NCBI GenBank assembly: GCA_964250215.1
Contig: CAXUEX010000002.1
Coordinates: 1 to 53,274, forward strand
Reading direction: 5' to 3'
Source of the DNA: DAIDJM01 sp964250215
GTDB lineage: Bacteria; Pseudomonadota; Alphaproteobacteria; Acetobacterales; Acetobacteraceae
Length of the DNA: 53,274 bases
In this document: piece after piece, positions 42,009 to 50,914 of the stretch
How positions within the stretch are numbered: position 1 is the first letter of the stretch
Layout: each line of letters starts with the position of its first letter
The notes under the pieces: model-generated
What the model was told of the DNA's origin: nothing
What the model saw: the letters and a program-made list of their open reading frames with translations, nothing else
Databases searched by the model: none
Position numbers and translations under genes: made by a program

Positions 42009-42631
42009 GGCGGCTGGTTGCGGGCGAGCGGCTGCTCGTCGCCACACACAATCCGGGCAAGCTGGCGGAAATCGCCGCGCTGTTGCAGCCGCTCGGCATC
42101 GACAGCGTGGGCGCAGCAGCGCTGGGGCTGGCCGAGCCGGAGGAGACGGCGCCGGATTTCGCCGGCAATGCCCGGATCAAGGCGCGGGCAGCGGCCATGG
42201 CGGCGGACCTGCCGGCGCTGGCCGACGATTCGGGCTTCTGCGTCGCGGCGCTCGATGGCGCGCCGGGTGTGCTCTCGGCGCGCTGGGCGGGGCCGGAGCG
42301 GGATTTCGCTAGTGCGATGCGGCGCGTGGAACAGAAGGCGGCAGGCAATCGCGACCGACGCGCCTGGTTCATCTGCGCGCTTTGCCTCGCATGGCCGGAG
42401 GGCGATACCCACACCTGGCTGGGCCGGGTGGATGGACAGGTGTCGTTTCCGCCGCGCGGCGGTCAGGGCTTCGGTTACGACCCGATCTTCGTGCCGCTGG
42501 GCGGACGCCGCAGCTTCGGCGAGATGCCGCCGGCCGAGAAAGACGCGATAAGCCACCGGGCGCGGGCCGCGGCTCAGCTTGCGGCCTGGCTCAAGGACGG
42601 TGCCGGGCGCCCTGCCCCGCCCAGCCAGTAG
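42005..42631 (+). CDS. rdgB: dITP/XTP pyrophosphatase RdgB (Ham1)
   Basis: RdgB removes deaminated purine nucleotides (dITP, XTP). The 208-residue protein has LLVATHNPGKLAEIAALLQP with the nucleotide-binding THNPGK, ETAPDFAGNARIKARAAAMA, ALADDSGFCVAALDGAPGVL and GQGFGYDPIFVPLGGRRSFG, then PPAEKDAISHRARA. All catalytic residues are present. The GTG at 42005-42007 overlaps the rph stop. The last 58 bases overlap the convergent acyltransferase gene. Confidence 0.96.
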   Translation: MRRLVAGERLLVATHNPGKLAEIAALLQPLGIDSVGAAALGLAEPEETAPDFAGNARIKARAAAMAADLPALADDSGFCVAALDGAPGVLSARWAGPERDFASAMRRVEQKAAGNRDRRAWFICALCLAWPEGDTHTWLGRVDGQVSFPPRGGQGFGYDPIFVPLGGRRSFGEMPPAEKDAISHRARAAAQLAAWLKDGAGRPAPPSQ

Positions 42632-43578
42632 CGCAGCCGGCGATCGAGCCTTGTGTGCACAAGCCAGCCGGCGGCGAGGCTGGCCGGCAGCGCGACGAGC
42701 GGCAACAGCGGGCCGAGCCGGGCCAGCGCGGCGACCACGAATGGGTGGGAGAGATAGGTAGCGTAGGAAGCGTCGCCGCTGGCCACCAGCCAGCGCGGCA
42801 CGGCCACGCGGGATTCCAGCGCCAGCGCGCCGATCAGCACCAGCAGCGCCGGGAGGCCCCAGCTCAGGAACCGGAATGGGCCGGTTAGCGGCACGATGAG
42901 CAAAGCGAGCGCGCCCAAGGCCAACAGCGCGATGCCACGCGATTGCGGCAGGCGACCCCGCCGCCATGCCTCGCCGGCCGCCATGCCGAAGGCGAATTCC
43001 AGCACCATGCCGTTGGCCAGAAAACCGAGCGCTGGCCAGTCGGGGCGGCGCCAGAAGCCGAGCAGTGCGAGCGCGGCAAGGATTGGCGCGACCAGCGCTA
43101 GCGGGCGCCGGTGCATCGCGAGCGCCAGCGCGAACAGCGCATAAAACAGCATCTCGAAATTCAGCGTCCAGCCCACCGGCAGCACCGGGCGGATCTGGCC
43201 GGTGGCGTCGGCGGCGGGGAGGAACAGGAAGCTGGCAGCGATGTTCCAGGCAGCGGGCCGCGTGTGTGCCGCCAACGCAGGCGCCGCGAAAACCACGCAG
43301 AGCTTGGCCGCGGTCAGCGTCCAGTAGAGCGGCACGATGCGCAGCAGCCGCCGGCGGAGGAACACGCGCCAGCCATCCGGCCGGGCGCACAACCGGTCAG
43401 AAGCCGTGACCATGACGAAGCCGCTGATGACGAAGAACAGATCGACGCCGGCGCTGCCGTTCGGCCAGCTTACGGCGGTGGCCGGAAATGCCTGCGACAG
43501 GCCGTGATACAGCACCACCAGCAGGCACGCCGCCGCGCGCAATGCCTGCACGGTCTGAAGTTCGCGGCGTTCCGGCAC
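42574..43578 (-). CDS. Acyltransferase family 3 membrane protein (OafA-like)
   Basis: The 334-residue protein has about ten membrane segments and the family opening LQTVQALRAAACLLVVLYHG with conserved R14 and H25, then GSAGVDLFFVISGFVMVTAS, FLRRRLLRIVPLYWTLTAAK and LPVGWTLNFEMLFYALFALA, close to the OafA consensus. Such proteins O-acetylate surface sugars in the membrane. GTG at 43576-43578 has a GAGG site; a TTG 42 bases upstream is less likely. Which sugar is modified is unknown, though a polysaccharide locus lies about 6 kb away. Confidence 0.9.
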   Translation of the reverse strand: MPERRELQTVQALRAAACLLVVLYHGLSQAFPATAVSWPNGSAGVDLFFVISGFVMVTASDRLCARPDGWRVFLRRRLLRIVPLYWTLTAAKLCVVFAAPALAAHTRPAAWNIAASFLFLPAADATGQIRPVLPVGWTLNFEMLFYALFALALAMHRRPLALVAPILAALALLGFWRRPDWPALGFLANGMVLEFAFGMAAGEAWRRGRLPQSRGIALLALGALALLIVPLTGPFRFLSWGLPALLVLIGALALESRVAVPRWLVASGDASYATYLSHPFVVAALARLGPLLPLVALPASLAAGWLVHTRLDRRLRYWLGGAGRPAPSLSQAAS

Positions 43579-43672
43579 TCGACCTCGGTTCTGCGTTCGG
43601 AACGAGGCTAAAGATATCAACCGGAAGTTGCAACCCGTTGATGCTTTGGCTCCGGCTGGCCATCTGGCGGCT

Positions 43673-44830
43673 GTGACGGATACCGAACCGCTCGCGCTTT
43701 ACGTCCATTGGCCGTTCTGCCGCAGCAAATGCCCGTATTGCGACTTCAACAGCCATGTGCGGGAGCGCATTCCCCAGGCGCGGTTCCGCGCCGCGCTGCT
43801 GGCGGAGCTGGCCTGGGAAGCCGCACGGCTCGGCGCGCGGCCGCTGGGCTCCATTTTTTTTGGCGGCGGCACACCGAGCTTGATGTCGGGCGAGACGGTG
43901 GCGGCACTGGTTGCCGCGGCGTGCCAGCATTTCCGGCCGGAGCCGAGGCTAGAAATTACGCTGGAGGCGAACCCGACCAGCGTGGAACGGGAGAAGCTGG
44001 CCGTGTTCCGCGACGCCGGCGTGAACCGGCTTTCGCTCGGCGTGCAGGCGCTGGACGATGCGGCATTGGCGGCGCTGGGGCGGCAACACACGGCGGCGGA
44101 GGCGCTGGCGGCGCTGGAGCACGCGCGGGCCAGTTTCCCTCGCCTCTCCTTCGATCTGATCTACGCGCGCCCGGGGCAGACGCTGGCGCAATGGCGGTCG
44201 GAGCTGGATCGGGCACTGGCGCTGGCGGCCGATCACCTCTCGCTTTATCAACTGACGGTGGAAAGCGGCACAGCGTTCGAGACGCTGCACCGGAGCGGGC
44301 GGCTGGTGCTGCCGGATGCGGATGCGGCGGCGGCCCTGTATGATGCAACCGGCGAGGCCGCTTCGCGGCACGGGCTTCAGGCGTACGAGATATCCAATTA
44401 CGCGGCCCCAGGCGCGGAAAGCCGGCACAATCTGGCTTATTGGCGGTATGGCGAATACGCCGGTATCGGCCCGGGGGCGCATGGCCGGCTGAATTTGGCG
44501 GACGAACTGGTCGCCACCCGCCGGCACCGCGGGCCCGAACCCTGGGCCGAGTTGGTGGAACGCCAGGGCCACGGCAGCTCCCCCGAGGCGGCCATCGCTC
44601 CACGCGATCGCGGCCGCGAAATGCTGCTGATGGGGCTGCGCCTGACCGAAGGTGTGGCCGCTAGCCGGTTCCGGACCCGCACCGGGATGGCGCTGGAGGA
44701 TGCGCTGGAGCCGGCGATGCTGCGCGCGTGCACGGAGGCCGGATACGTGACGCTGGCGGACGGCCGCCTGTCGGCTACCGCGGCAGGCCGCCGCCGGCTG
44801 GATGCCTTGCTGCCGGAGCTGCTGGCGTAA
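43673..44830 (+). CDS. hemW: Radical SAM heme chaperone HemW
   Basis: The 385-residue protein has YVHWPFCRSKCPYCDFNSHV with the CxxxCxxC cluster motif (C16, C20, C23), FFGGGTPSLM, ITLEANPTSV, RLSLGVQALDD and FDLIYARPGQTLAQW, ending in the HemW C-terminal domain. The order RSKCPYCDF rather than that of HemN indicates HemW, a heme-binding radical SAM protein, not coproporphyrinogen dehydrogenase. I used GTG at 43673; an upstream in-frame TTG at 43628 has a GGAAG site and would add 15 residues without homology. It leads the hemW-secD-secF strand. Confidence 0.9.
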   Translation: MTDTEPLALYVHWPFCRSKCPYCDFNSHVRERIPQARFRAALLAELAWEAARLGARPLGSIFFGGGTPSLMSGETVAALVAAACQHFRPEPRLEITLEANPTSVEREKLAVFRDAGVNRLSLGVQALDDAALAALGRQHTAAEALAALEHARASFPRLSFDLIYARPGQTLAQWRSELDRALALAADHLSLYQLTVESGTAFETLHRSGRLVLPDADAAAALYDATGEAASRHGLQAYEISNYAAPGAESRHNLAYWRYGEYAGIGPGAHGRLNLADELVATRRHRGPEPWAELVERQGHGSSPEAAIAPRDRGREMLLMGLRLTEGVAASRFRTRTGMALEDALEPAMLRACTEAGYVTLADGRLSATAAGRRRLDALLPELLA

Positions 44831-44869
44831 GCTTGTGAAGGGGCGTGGCGGCCCCGTATATGCCGGCGC

Positions 44870-46429
44870 ATGATGTATTTCAGCCGCGCCCGGACGTGGC
44901 TCATCCTGGGCCTTTGCATACTGGGATTCCTGCTCTGCGTTCCGAATTTCGTGCCGGCGCCCGTTTCGTGGCTGCCGTGGCGCCACGTTAACCTGGGTCT
45001 CGATCTGCGCGGCGGCTCGTATTTGCTGTTGCAGGTGGACATGGGCGCGGTGGAGCATGAGCGCTTGGATGGGCTGGCCGACAGCGTGCGGAGTGCGCTG
45101 CTGAAGGCGCGCATCGGCTATCAGGGGCTTGCACCGCAGTCGGCCAACCATCGTGTGTTCGTGCATGTGCGCGATCCGGCGCAGAAGTACGCGGCGCTGG
45201 GTGTGCTGCGCGCGATCAGCCCGGATGTTGCGAACGAGTACACGCTCGACGATCTGGGCGGCGGCAATCTTTCGCTTACGCTGCTGCCCGCCGCGCTGGC
45301 GCAACGGGCGAAAGGCGCGGTGGACCAGTCCATCGAAATCGTGCGGCGCCGCATCGACGAGACCGGGGTGGCCGATCCGCAAATTTCGCGCCAGGGCGCG
45401 GACCGCATCGTGGTCGAACTGCCCGGCGTGGCCGACCCAGAGCGGATCAAGCAATTGCTCGGCAAGACCGCGAAGATGACGTTCCATTTGCTGGACGAGG
45501 GCTGGACGCCGGGTTCGCCGGCCGGACCGGACAGCGTGGTGCTGCCGATGCAGGACAATCCGAAGCAGACGCTAGCGATCCGCAAGCGCGTGGAGGTGGA
45601 CGGCGCCGATCTGACGAATGCCCAGGCCGGCACGAATCCGCAAAGCGGCGATTGGAGCGTGAATTTCGCCTTCGACAGCCTGGGCGCGCGCAAGTTCGGC
45701 GATGTTACGCGCGAGAATGTCGGGCACCGCTTCGCGATCGTGCTGGACAACCAGATCATTTCGGCGCCCGTCATTCAGACGCCGATCACAGGAGGGCGCG
45801 GCGAAATCACCGGGCACTTCGACGCCACCAGTGCCACCAACCTTTCCGTGCTGCTGCGCGCCGGCGCGCTGCCGGCGCCGCTTCAGGTGATGGAGGAACG
45901 CACGGTAGGGCCGGAACTGGGCGCCGACAGCATCCGCGCCGGTGCGCTTTCGCTGGGCGTGGGGTTCCTGCTCGTGATCGGCTTCATGGGCATATTCTAT
46001 GGGCTCTTCGGGTGGTATGCGAACATTGCGCTGGTGGTGAACCTGGTGCTGATGATCGGCATTCTCTCGCTGCTGCAGGCCGCGCTGACGCTGCCCGGCA
46101 TGGCGGGGCTGCTGCTCACGTTGGGCATGGCGGTGGATGCGAACATTCTGATCAACGAGCGGATCCGCGAGGAAAGCCGCAACGGCCGCTCGCCGCTGAA
46201 CGCGATGGAAACCGGGTTCAAGCGCGCGTTTTCGACGATCCTGGACAGCAACGTGACGGCTTTTCTGGCGCATGTGATGCTGTTCGTGTTCGGCACCGGC
46301 CCGGTGAAGGGGTTTGCGCTGACAATCACGATCGGCATCGTGACCACCTTGTTTACCGCGACCGTGCTGGCGCGCCTGATGATGGTGCGCTGGTATTCGG
46401 CGCGGCGCCCGGCGCTGCTGCCGGTTTGA
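44870..46429 (+). CDS. secD: Protein translocase subunit SecD
   Basis: SecD with SecF uses proton motive force to pull secreted proteins through SecYEG. The 519-residue protein has an N-terminal membrane segment, VNLGLDLRGGSYLLLQVDMG (the D1 motif), the P1 periplasmic domain with VDQSIEIVRRRIDETGVADP and GADRIVVELPGV, and six membrane segments at the C-terminal end, including AGLLLTLGMAVDANILINER, which carries the D4 VDANILI motif. The length fits the family. Start ATG at 44870 (another ATG follows at once). SecF follows after 14 bases. Confidence 0.96.
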   Translation: MMYFSRARTWLILGLCILGFLLCVPNFVPAPVSWLPWRHVNLGLDLRGGSYLLLQVDMGAVEHERLDGLADSVRSALLKARIGYQGLAPQSANHRVFVHVRDPAQKYAALGVLRAISPDVANEYTLDDLGGGNLSLTLLPAALAQRAKGAVDQSIEIVRRRIDETGVADPQISRQGADRIVVELPGVADPERIKQLLGKTAKMTFHLLDEGWTPGSPAGPDSVVLPMQDNPKQTLAIRKRVEVDGADLTNAQAGTNPQSGDWSVNFAFDSLGARKFGDVTRENVGHRFAIVLDNQIISAPVIQTPITGGRGEITGHFDATSATNLSVLLRAGALPAPLQVMEERTVGPELGADSIRAGALSLGVGFLLVIGFMGIFYGLFGWYANIALVVNLVLMIGILSLLQAALTLPGMAGLLLTLGMAVDANILINERIREESRNGRSPLNAMETGFKRAFSTILDSNVTAFLAHVMLFVFGTGPVKGFALTITIGIVTTLFTATVLARLMMVRWYSARRPALLPV

Positions 46430-46443
46430 TCCTGGGAACTCCG

Positions 46444-47418
46444 ATGCTCCTCCGCCCGCTTTTCCGCTTCGTTCCCGACAATACGAAGTTCAAGTTCATG
46501 CGCGCGCGCTGGTTCGGGCTGGCCGGCTCGTTCCTGCTTTCCACCGCATCCGTAGTTTTGTTTTTCTACCCCGGATTGAACCTGGGCATCGATTTCAAGG
46601 GCGGCATAGTGATGGAAGCGCGCACGCCGGGGCTGGCCGATATCGGCAAGCTGCGCACCGCATTCGCCAGCGCGAATATTCCGGCCTCCGGGTTGCAAAG
46701 TTTCGGCGGCCCCGATGACGTGCTGATCCGGTTGGATGCACAACCAACCGAAGGCGCCAATCAGCAATTGCAGGTGCGCGTGCGCAGGGCACTGGAAGCA
46801 GCACAGCCGGGTTCTCGCGTGGTGCGCGCGGACGTGGTGGGTGCTTCCGTCAGCCGCGAGTTGTTCACCAATGGCATTCTGGCACTGGTGATCTCACTTG
46901 CCATGATCCTGGCCTATATTTGGTTCCGTTTCGAATGGCAGTTCGCGGTCGGCGCGGTGGCGACGCTGCTGCTGGATGTGACAAAAACCATCGGTTTTCT
47001 GGCGATCACGCGCATTCAGTTCGATTTGGTGATGGTGGCGGCGATCCTTACCGTGATCGGCTACTCAACCAATGATAAAGTGGTGGTTTACGATCGAGTA
47101 CGAGAAAATTTGCGAAAATATAAATCCATGCCACTTAGGGATTTGATCGACCTGTCCATCAACGAGACTCTGAACCGCACCCTTGGCACATCCAGCACCG
47201 TTTTCCTGGCCAGCCTGCCGTTGGCCCTTTTCGGAGGCGAAACACTATCGGGTTTCGCATGGGTGATGCTGTTCGGCATTGCGGTGGGCACCGCGAGTTC
47301 CATCATGATCGCGGCGCCGCTGCTGCTGCTGCTGGGCGAGCGGCGTTTGCGGCGAGACGTGACTACCGCGCCGAAGGCGGCCGCGAGCGCCGGGGCGGGA
47401 GCCGCCGGCAAGGTTTGA
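46444..47418 (+). CDS. secF: Protein translocase subunit SecF
   Basis: The 324-residue protein has LNLGIDFKGGIVMEARTPGL in the first periplasmic part, VRADVVGASVSRELFTNGIL, then membrane segments with AILTVIGYSTNDKVVVYDRV and SINETLNRTLGTSSTVFLAS, the conserved SecF D4 and D5 blocks. It completes the SecDF pair started by secD. The ATG at 46444 is the family-consistent start; an open frame upstream is part of secD in another frame. yajC is not in the window. Confidence 0.96.
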   Translation: MLLRPLFRFVPDNTKFKFMRARWFGLAGSFLLSTASVVLFFYPGLNLGIDFKGGIVMEARTPGLADIGKLRTAFASANIPASGLQSFGGPDDVLIRLDAQPTEGANQQLQVRVRRALEAAQPGSRVVRADVVGASVSRELFTNGILALVISLAMILAYIWFRFEWQFAVGAVATLLLDVTKTIGFLAITRIQFDLVMVAAILTVIGYSTNDKVVVYDRVRENLRKYKSMPLRDLIDLSINETLNRTLGTSSTVFLASLPLALFGGETLSGFAWVMLFGIAVGTASSIMIAAPLLLLLGERRLRRDVTTAPKAAASAGAGAAGKV

Positions 47419-47421
47419 TCC

Positions 47422-48570
47422 TTGCCTGACGGCGGGCCCTCCTTGCTGCTGATTTCGACCGATCCGGTCTGGCATCGTGCGGCCGAAGCAGCGGCATGCC
47501 GTCTGGGCGTGGGGCTGGAGACTACGCCTGACGTGCGCGGTGCGCTGGGGCGGTTGCTCGGGCCTGAACGGCCCTGCTCGCACGTGCTTGCCGCGGCGCC
47601 GCTTTCACTCGCTGAGATCGAGGCGCTGACCGGCATGGCCGATGAGCGGCTGCGGCGCGGCACAACGCTGATGCTGCTGGGCGGCGAGGGGGATGGGATT
47701 GCCGACACGATCTCCCTCCCCTCCCCCGATGCGGAGGCCATCGCGCAGAGCGTGCGGGATTCCGAACCGGATGCCGTGCCGGAGGCGGCGAGACTTTCAA
47801 ACGAGGAAGTGCGGCACGGGCTGACCGCCGGCTGGCTGCGCCTGCGGTTTCAGCCTGTGGTGCGGGCCGACGATCTTAGCCCCGTGGGCCTAGAATCGCT
47901 GGCGCGGCTGCGACCACCGGGACGCGGCATGGTGCACCCGAAGGATTTCCTGCCACAGGCGATCGCGTGCGGGCAGGAACGCGTGTTCACCGCAATCATG
48001 GGCGCGCGCGCCATGCTGGAGCTGCAAGGGCTCGGCCTGGACGGCCTATATTTCGGCCTGAATATGCCGATCCCGGTGTTCCTGCACGAGCTGGCCGTGG
48101 AACGCGTGGCGATGATGGCGGCGGTAGTGAAGCTCGATCCGGGCAGGGTGGCCATCGAGTTGCTGGAGACGCTGGAGCCGCCCGATCGGGTCGCTTTGGG
48201 CCGCGCGGTGGAGCGCTGGCGCCGCGCCGGGTTCATGGTGCTGATCGACGATGCCGGTCCGGGCCTGCCGCATTGGCGGGAGCTGGTGGCGATGCCGTTC
48301 AGCGGCATGAAGCTGGATCGCAGCCTGACCCGCCCGGCACACGCCGCGCTGGCCGATGACATTGCCGCCGAGGCGAAGCAGCGGGGCCTCTATCTGATCG
48401 CCGAAGGCATCGAAACCCGGGCGGAACTGGCGCGGGCGCGGGCGCGGGGCGCCGACGCCGTACAGGGCTATCTGGTGTCGCGGCCGCTGCCGGCCCTGGC
48501 GGTGCCGGTCTGGCTGCAGCAAGCCCGCGCCAGGATAGGACCGGGCTTCAGATCTGCACCACTGAATTGA
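47422..48570 (+). CDS. EAL-domain protein (c-di-GMP phosphodiesterase-like)
   Basis: The 382-residue protein has a degenerate receiver-like N-terminal part (SLLLISTDPVWHRAAEAAAC to about residue 90, without the phospho-acceptor Asp pocket) and an EAL domain from about 130. Key residues by position: E158 in GLESLARL, N214 in FGLNMP, E246 in IELLET, D276-D277 in LIDDAGPG, K297 and D299 in MKLDRS, E328 in AEGIET, and Q348 in VQGYLVSRPLP. These are the catalytic residues of active EALs, but loop 6 (DDFGxG) reads DDAGPG. It starts with TTG three bases after secF and is likely co-translated. Confidence 0.8.
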   Translation: MPDGGPSLLLISTDPVWHRAAEAAACRLGVGLETTPDVRGALGRLLGPERPCSHVLAAAPLSLAEIEALTGMADERLRRGTTLMLLGGEGDGIADTISLPSPDAEAIAQSVRDSEPDAVPEAARLSNEEVRHGLTAGWLRLRFQPVVRADDLSPVGLESLARLRPPGRGMVHPKDFLPQAIACGQERVFTAIMGARAMLELQGLGLDGLYFGLNMPIPVFLHELAVERVAMMAAVVKLDPGRVAIELLETLEPPDRVALGRAVERWRRAGFMVLIDDAGPGLPHWRELVAMPFSGMKLDRSLTRPAHAALADDIAAEAKQRGLYLIAEGIETRAELARARARGADAVQGYLVSRPLPALAVPVWLQQARARIGPGFRSAPLN

Positions 48571-49201
48571 GGTCGAAATCGCTGCCGGCCGGGTTTTCGC
48601 CGATCCGCAGTGTTTTCGCGTTCACGACGCGATAGGGCGGCACCGGCAGGTTATACGGCGCCGGAACGCCGGAATACACGCGGCCGGCAAGATCATATTT
48701 CGAGCCGTGGCACGGGCAAAGGTAACCACCGGGCCAGTTCGGCGCCGGATCGGTCGGGCTGGGCTGCGGGAAGAAGCCGGGCACGCAGCCGAGATGCGTG
48801 CAGATGCCCACCAGCACGAGGTATTCGGGGCTGGCCGAACGGTGCCAGTTCTCGGCGTAGGCAGGCTGCTGCAGCACGTGGCTGTTGGGGTCGGCCAGCC
48901 GCGAAAGCACGGCCGGCTCCTGCAGCGTCTTCAGCGCCTCCGGCGTGCGGTTGACGATGAAGATCGGCTTGCCGCGCCACATCACCACGATCTGCTGGCC
49001 GGGCGCCACCTTGCCGATGTCCACATCCAGCGGCTCGCCGGCAGCCAGCGTATCCGCCGCGGGCTGCATGCTGTCGATGAAGGGCCAGGCGATGGCGCCG
49101 GTGCCGATCGCCGCGCCGGAAACCGCCAGCAGCGCCAGAAAGTCTCGGCGCGTCGGCTCGGACTCGCCGGTGGCGGCATGGGGGGCGTTCGTCACAGACA
49201 T
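48548..49201 (-). CDS. petA: Rieske iron-sulfur subunit of cytochrome bc1
   Basis: The 217-residue protein has a twin-arginine motif (TRRDFLA, residues 17-23), a membrane anchor (AIGTGAIAWPFI), and the Rieske motifs CTHLGC (134-139) and CPCHGS (162-167) that hold the 2Fe-2S cluster. It passes electrons from ubiquinol to cytochrome c1. Cytochrome b (petB) and c1 (petC) normally follow in an operon, but here the stop runs into the convergent EAL gene by 23 bases, so petA is isolated. An alternative Rieske oxidase role is less likely given the QcrA-like length. Confidence 0.94.
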   Translation of the reverse strand: MSVTNAPHAATGESEPTRRDFLALLAVSGAAIGTGAIAWPFIDSMQPAADTLAAGEPLDVDIGKVAPGQQIVVMWRGKPIFIVNRTPEALKTLQEPAVLSRLADPNSHVLQQPAYAENWHRSASPEYLVLVGICTHLGCVPGFFPQPSPTDPAPNWPGGYLCPCHGSKYDLAGRVYSGVPAPYNLPVPPYRVVNAKTLRIGENPAGSDFDLNSVVQI

Positions 49202-49357
49202 CGCTTTGCTTCCGGAAACGGGTGGCTTGCGGGCGCTATCTGGCGTGGAAGCAGCCGATTGGGAAGCCCCGGAGCCGGTGGGCAGGTAAGACGCGGCACT
49301 TGGTTCGGCGTCGGAATTGTGCCAACCTGCGGTTGATTCAGAAAGGAGTGCGGAGGC

Positions 49358-50914
49358 GTGGTTCTGGAAAGCGCCAATCCAGCCTGGACGGCGCCCGAGT
49401 CGGCGCCCCCGCTGCGCGAGTTCCTGGCCTACGGCTGGATGCACCGGACGCGGGCGGGCTTGGCCTTTGCCGCCGTGTTCTTGCCGCTGCTACTGCTGGG
49501 GGCCGCGCTGCCGGTTCGCTATCGCGCGGTGGCGACTCTGGCGGTGTTGCCTTCGCCCGAGTTTACGGTGCGGGAGGATGCGGGATCGAAGGACCAGAAC
49601 GCGAGCGCGCTCGCGTTGGACCAGATCATGAAGGCGGAGACCGAGATCCTGTCGAGTGACGAGCTGCACGAGCGAGTACTGCGGGAGATCGGGGTTGCCC
49701 GACTGTATCCCGACCTGGCGTGGACAAAGCCGCCGGGAGCCGCGATGCGCGCGCTGCGGTGGTTGCTCCGACCTTGGATGGGGCCGCCCGGATCGGGGCC
49801 GGATGCGGCAGAAGAAGCGGCTTTGGCTCGTGCCGGAGACCGGCTTTCGGTGCAAGCCTCGAAGGACAGCAACGTGATCAACCTGGCTTTCGGCCACGGC
49901 GATGCGATGCTGGCGGCGCGGTTCCTCAACGAGCTCCTATCCACCTACGCCGCGCGGCGTTCCCGGCTGTATGACGACCCGCAGCTTGGCGTGGTGCGCG
50001 GCGAGACCGATGTCGTGGCCCGCGCCGCCGTGCAGGCGGACCAGCTTCTAGCCGCGTTCAAGGCGGCGCACCGCATCGAGAATTTCGAGCAGCAGCGCGA
50101 CCTGCTGCTGAAGCGTGAGAGCGACGATCGGCAGGCATTGGCCGACGCGACCGCCGCCGCCGCCGAGCAGACAGCGCGTATGGCGGCACTGAACCGGGCG
50201 ATCCGGACAACGCCGCGCAGCGTGGGGTTCTATCGCGAGCAGGATACGGATGAGCGCTTGCAGACCGTGAACGATGGGCTGACCGAGCTGCGTGGCCGGT
50301 TGGCAGCCGCGCGGGTGCACTACCGCGAATCGAGCCGGATGGTGGCCGACCTGCGTCGCCAAATTGCCGCGCGAGAGGCCGAGCGCGCCAGGCTGGCTGC
50401 CGATCCGGCACCCTCACTGCAACGCGCGGGGCGGCCGCCGGCACTGGATCAACTGGAGCTGGATCGGGCGCGCGTCGCCATCGAGCGGGAGGCCGCGACG
50501 AGCCGGGCGCGGGAGCTCACGCGGGAAGTGGCCGCGATCGCTGCCGAAGCGGCCGCGCTGGGCGCGAGCGAGCGGGAGCTGCGCATGTTGGAACGGCAGC
50601 ACGATATGGCCGACGACACGCTGCGCACCGCCACTCGCGTGCTGGCCGAGCGCCGGCTGACCGAGGCCGAAGACGCGCTGCGGCTGGCGAATGTGCGCGT
50701 GATCCAGCCGGCCCGCGTGCCGATGCGGCCGACGCCGTTAAAGCTGCTGCTGGTGCTGGGTGGCTTTCTCGGTGGCACACTGGCGGCGACCGGGGTGCTG
50801 CTGTGGGGTTTCGTTGCGCGGCCGAGCTTCTTTACGGCGCGGGGATTGGCCGAGGCGAGCGGGCTGCCGGTGCTGGGCGTGTTCCGCGCCCAGCCGGCGC
50901 CAGCGGAGGCGTGA
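49358..50914 (+). CDS. Polysaccharide chain-length/export protein (GumC/Wzz-like)
   Basis: The 518-residue protein has a cytoplasmic head, a membrane segment near 33-53 (AGLAFAAVFLPLLLLGAALP), a long periplasmic part of Ala/Glu/Arg-rich coiled coils (about 130-430) and a second membrane segment (LKLLLVLGGFLGGTLAATGV, about 460-485), followed by a short tail. This is the layout of polysaccharide co-polymerases (Wzz, GumC) lacking a kinase domain. The P-loop kinase partner probably appears as a separate gene at the window's right end. The GTG at 49358-49360 has a GGAG site. Its 3' end overlaps the convergent WecG-like gene by 83 bases. Confidence 0.85.
   Translation: MVLESANPAWTAPESAPPLREFLAYGWMHRTRAGLAFAAVFLPLLLLGAALPVRYRAVATLAVLPSPEFTVREDAGSKDQNASALALDQIMKAETEILSSDELHERVLREIGVARLYPDLAWTKPPGAAMRALRWLLRPWMGPPGSGPDAAEEAALARAGDRLSVQASKDSNVINLAFGHGDAMLAARFLNELLSTYAARRSRLYDDPQLGVVRGETDVVARAAVQADQLLAAFKAAHRIENFEQQRDLLLKRESDDRQALADATAAAAEQTARMAALNRAIRTTPRSVGFYREQDTDERLQTVNDGLTELRGRLAAARVHYRESSRMVADLRRQIAAREAERARLAADPAPSLQRAGRPPALDQLELDRARVAIEREAATSRARELTREVAAIAAEAAALGASERELRMLERQHDMADDTLRTATRVLAERRLTEAEDALRLANVRVIQPARVPMRPTPLKLLLVLGGFLGGTLAATGVLLWGFVARPSFFTARGLAEASGLPVLGVFRAQPAPAEA

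Noticed and set aside
44840..44855. Terminator between hemW and secD (GGGGC-N6-GCCCC)
   Set aside because: No T-run follows and secD starts 15 bases later; more likely a chance GC stem or a translation-start structure.
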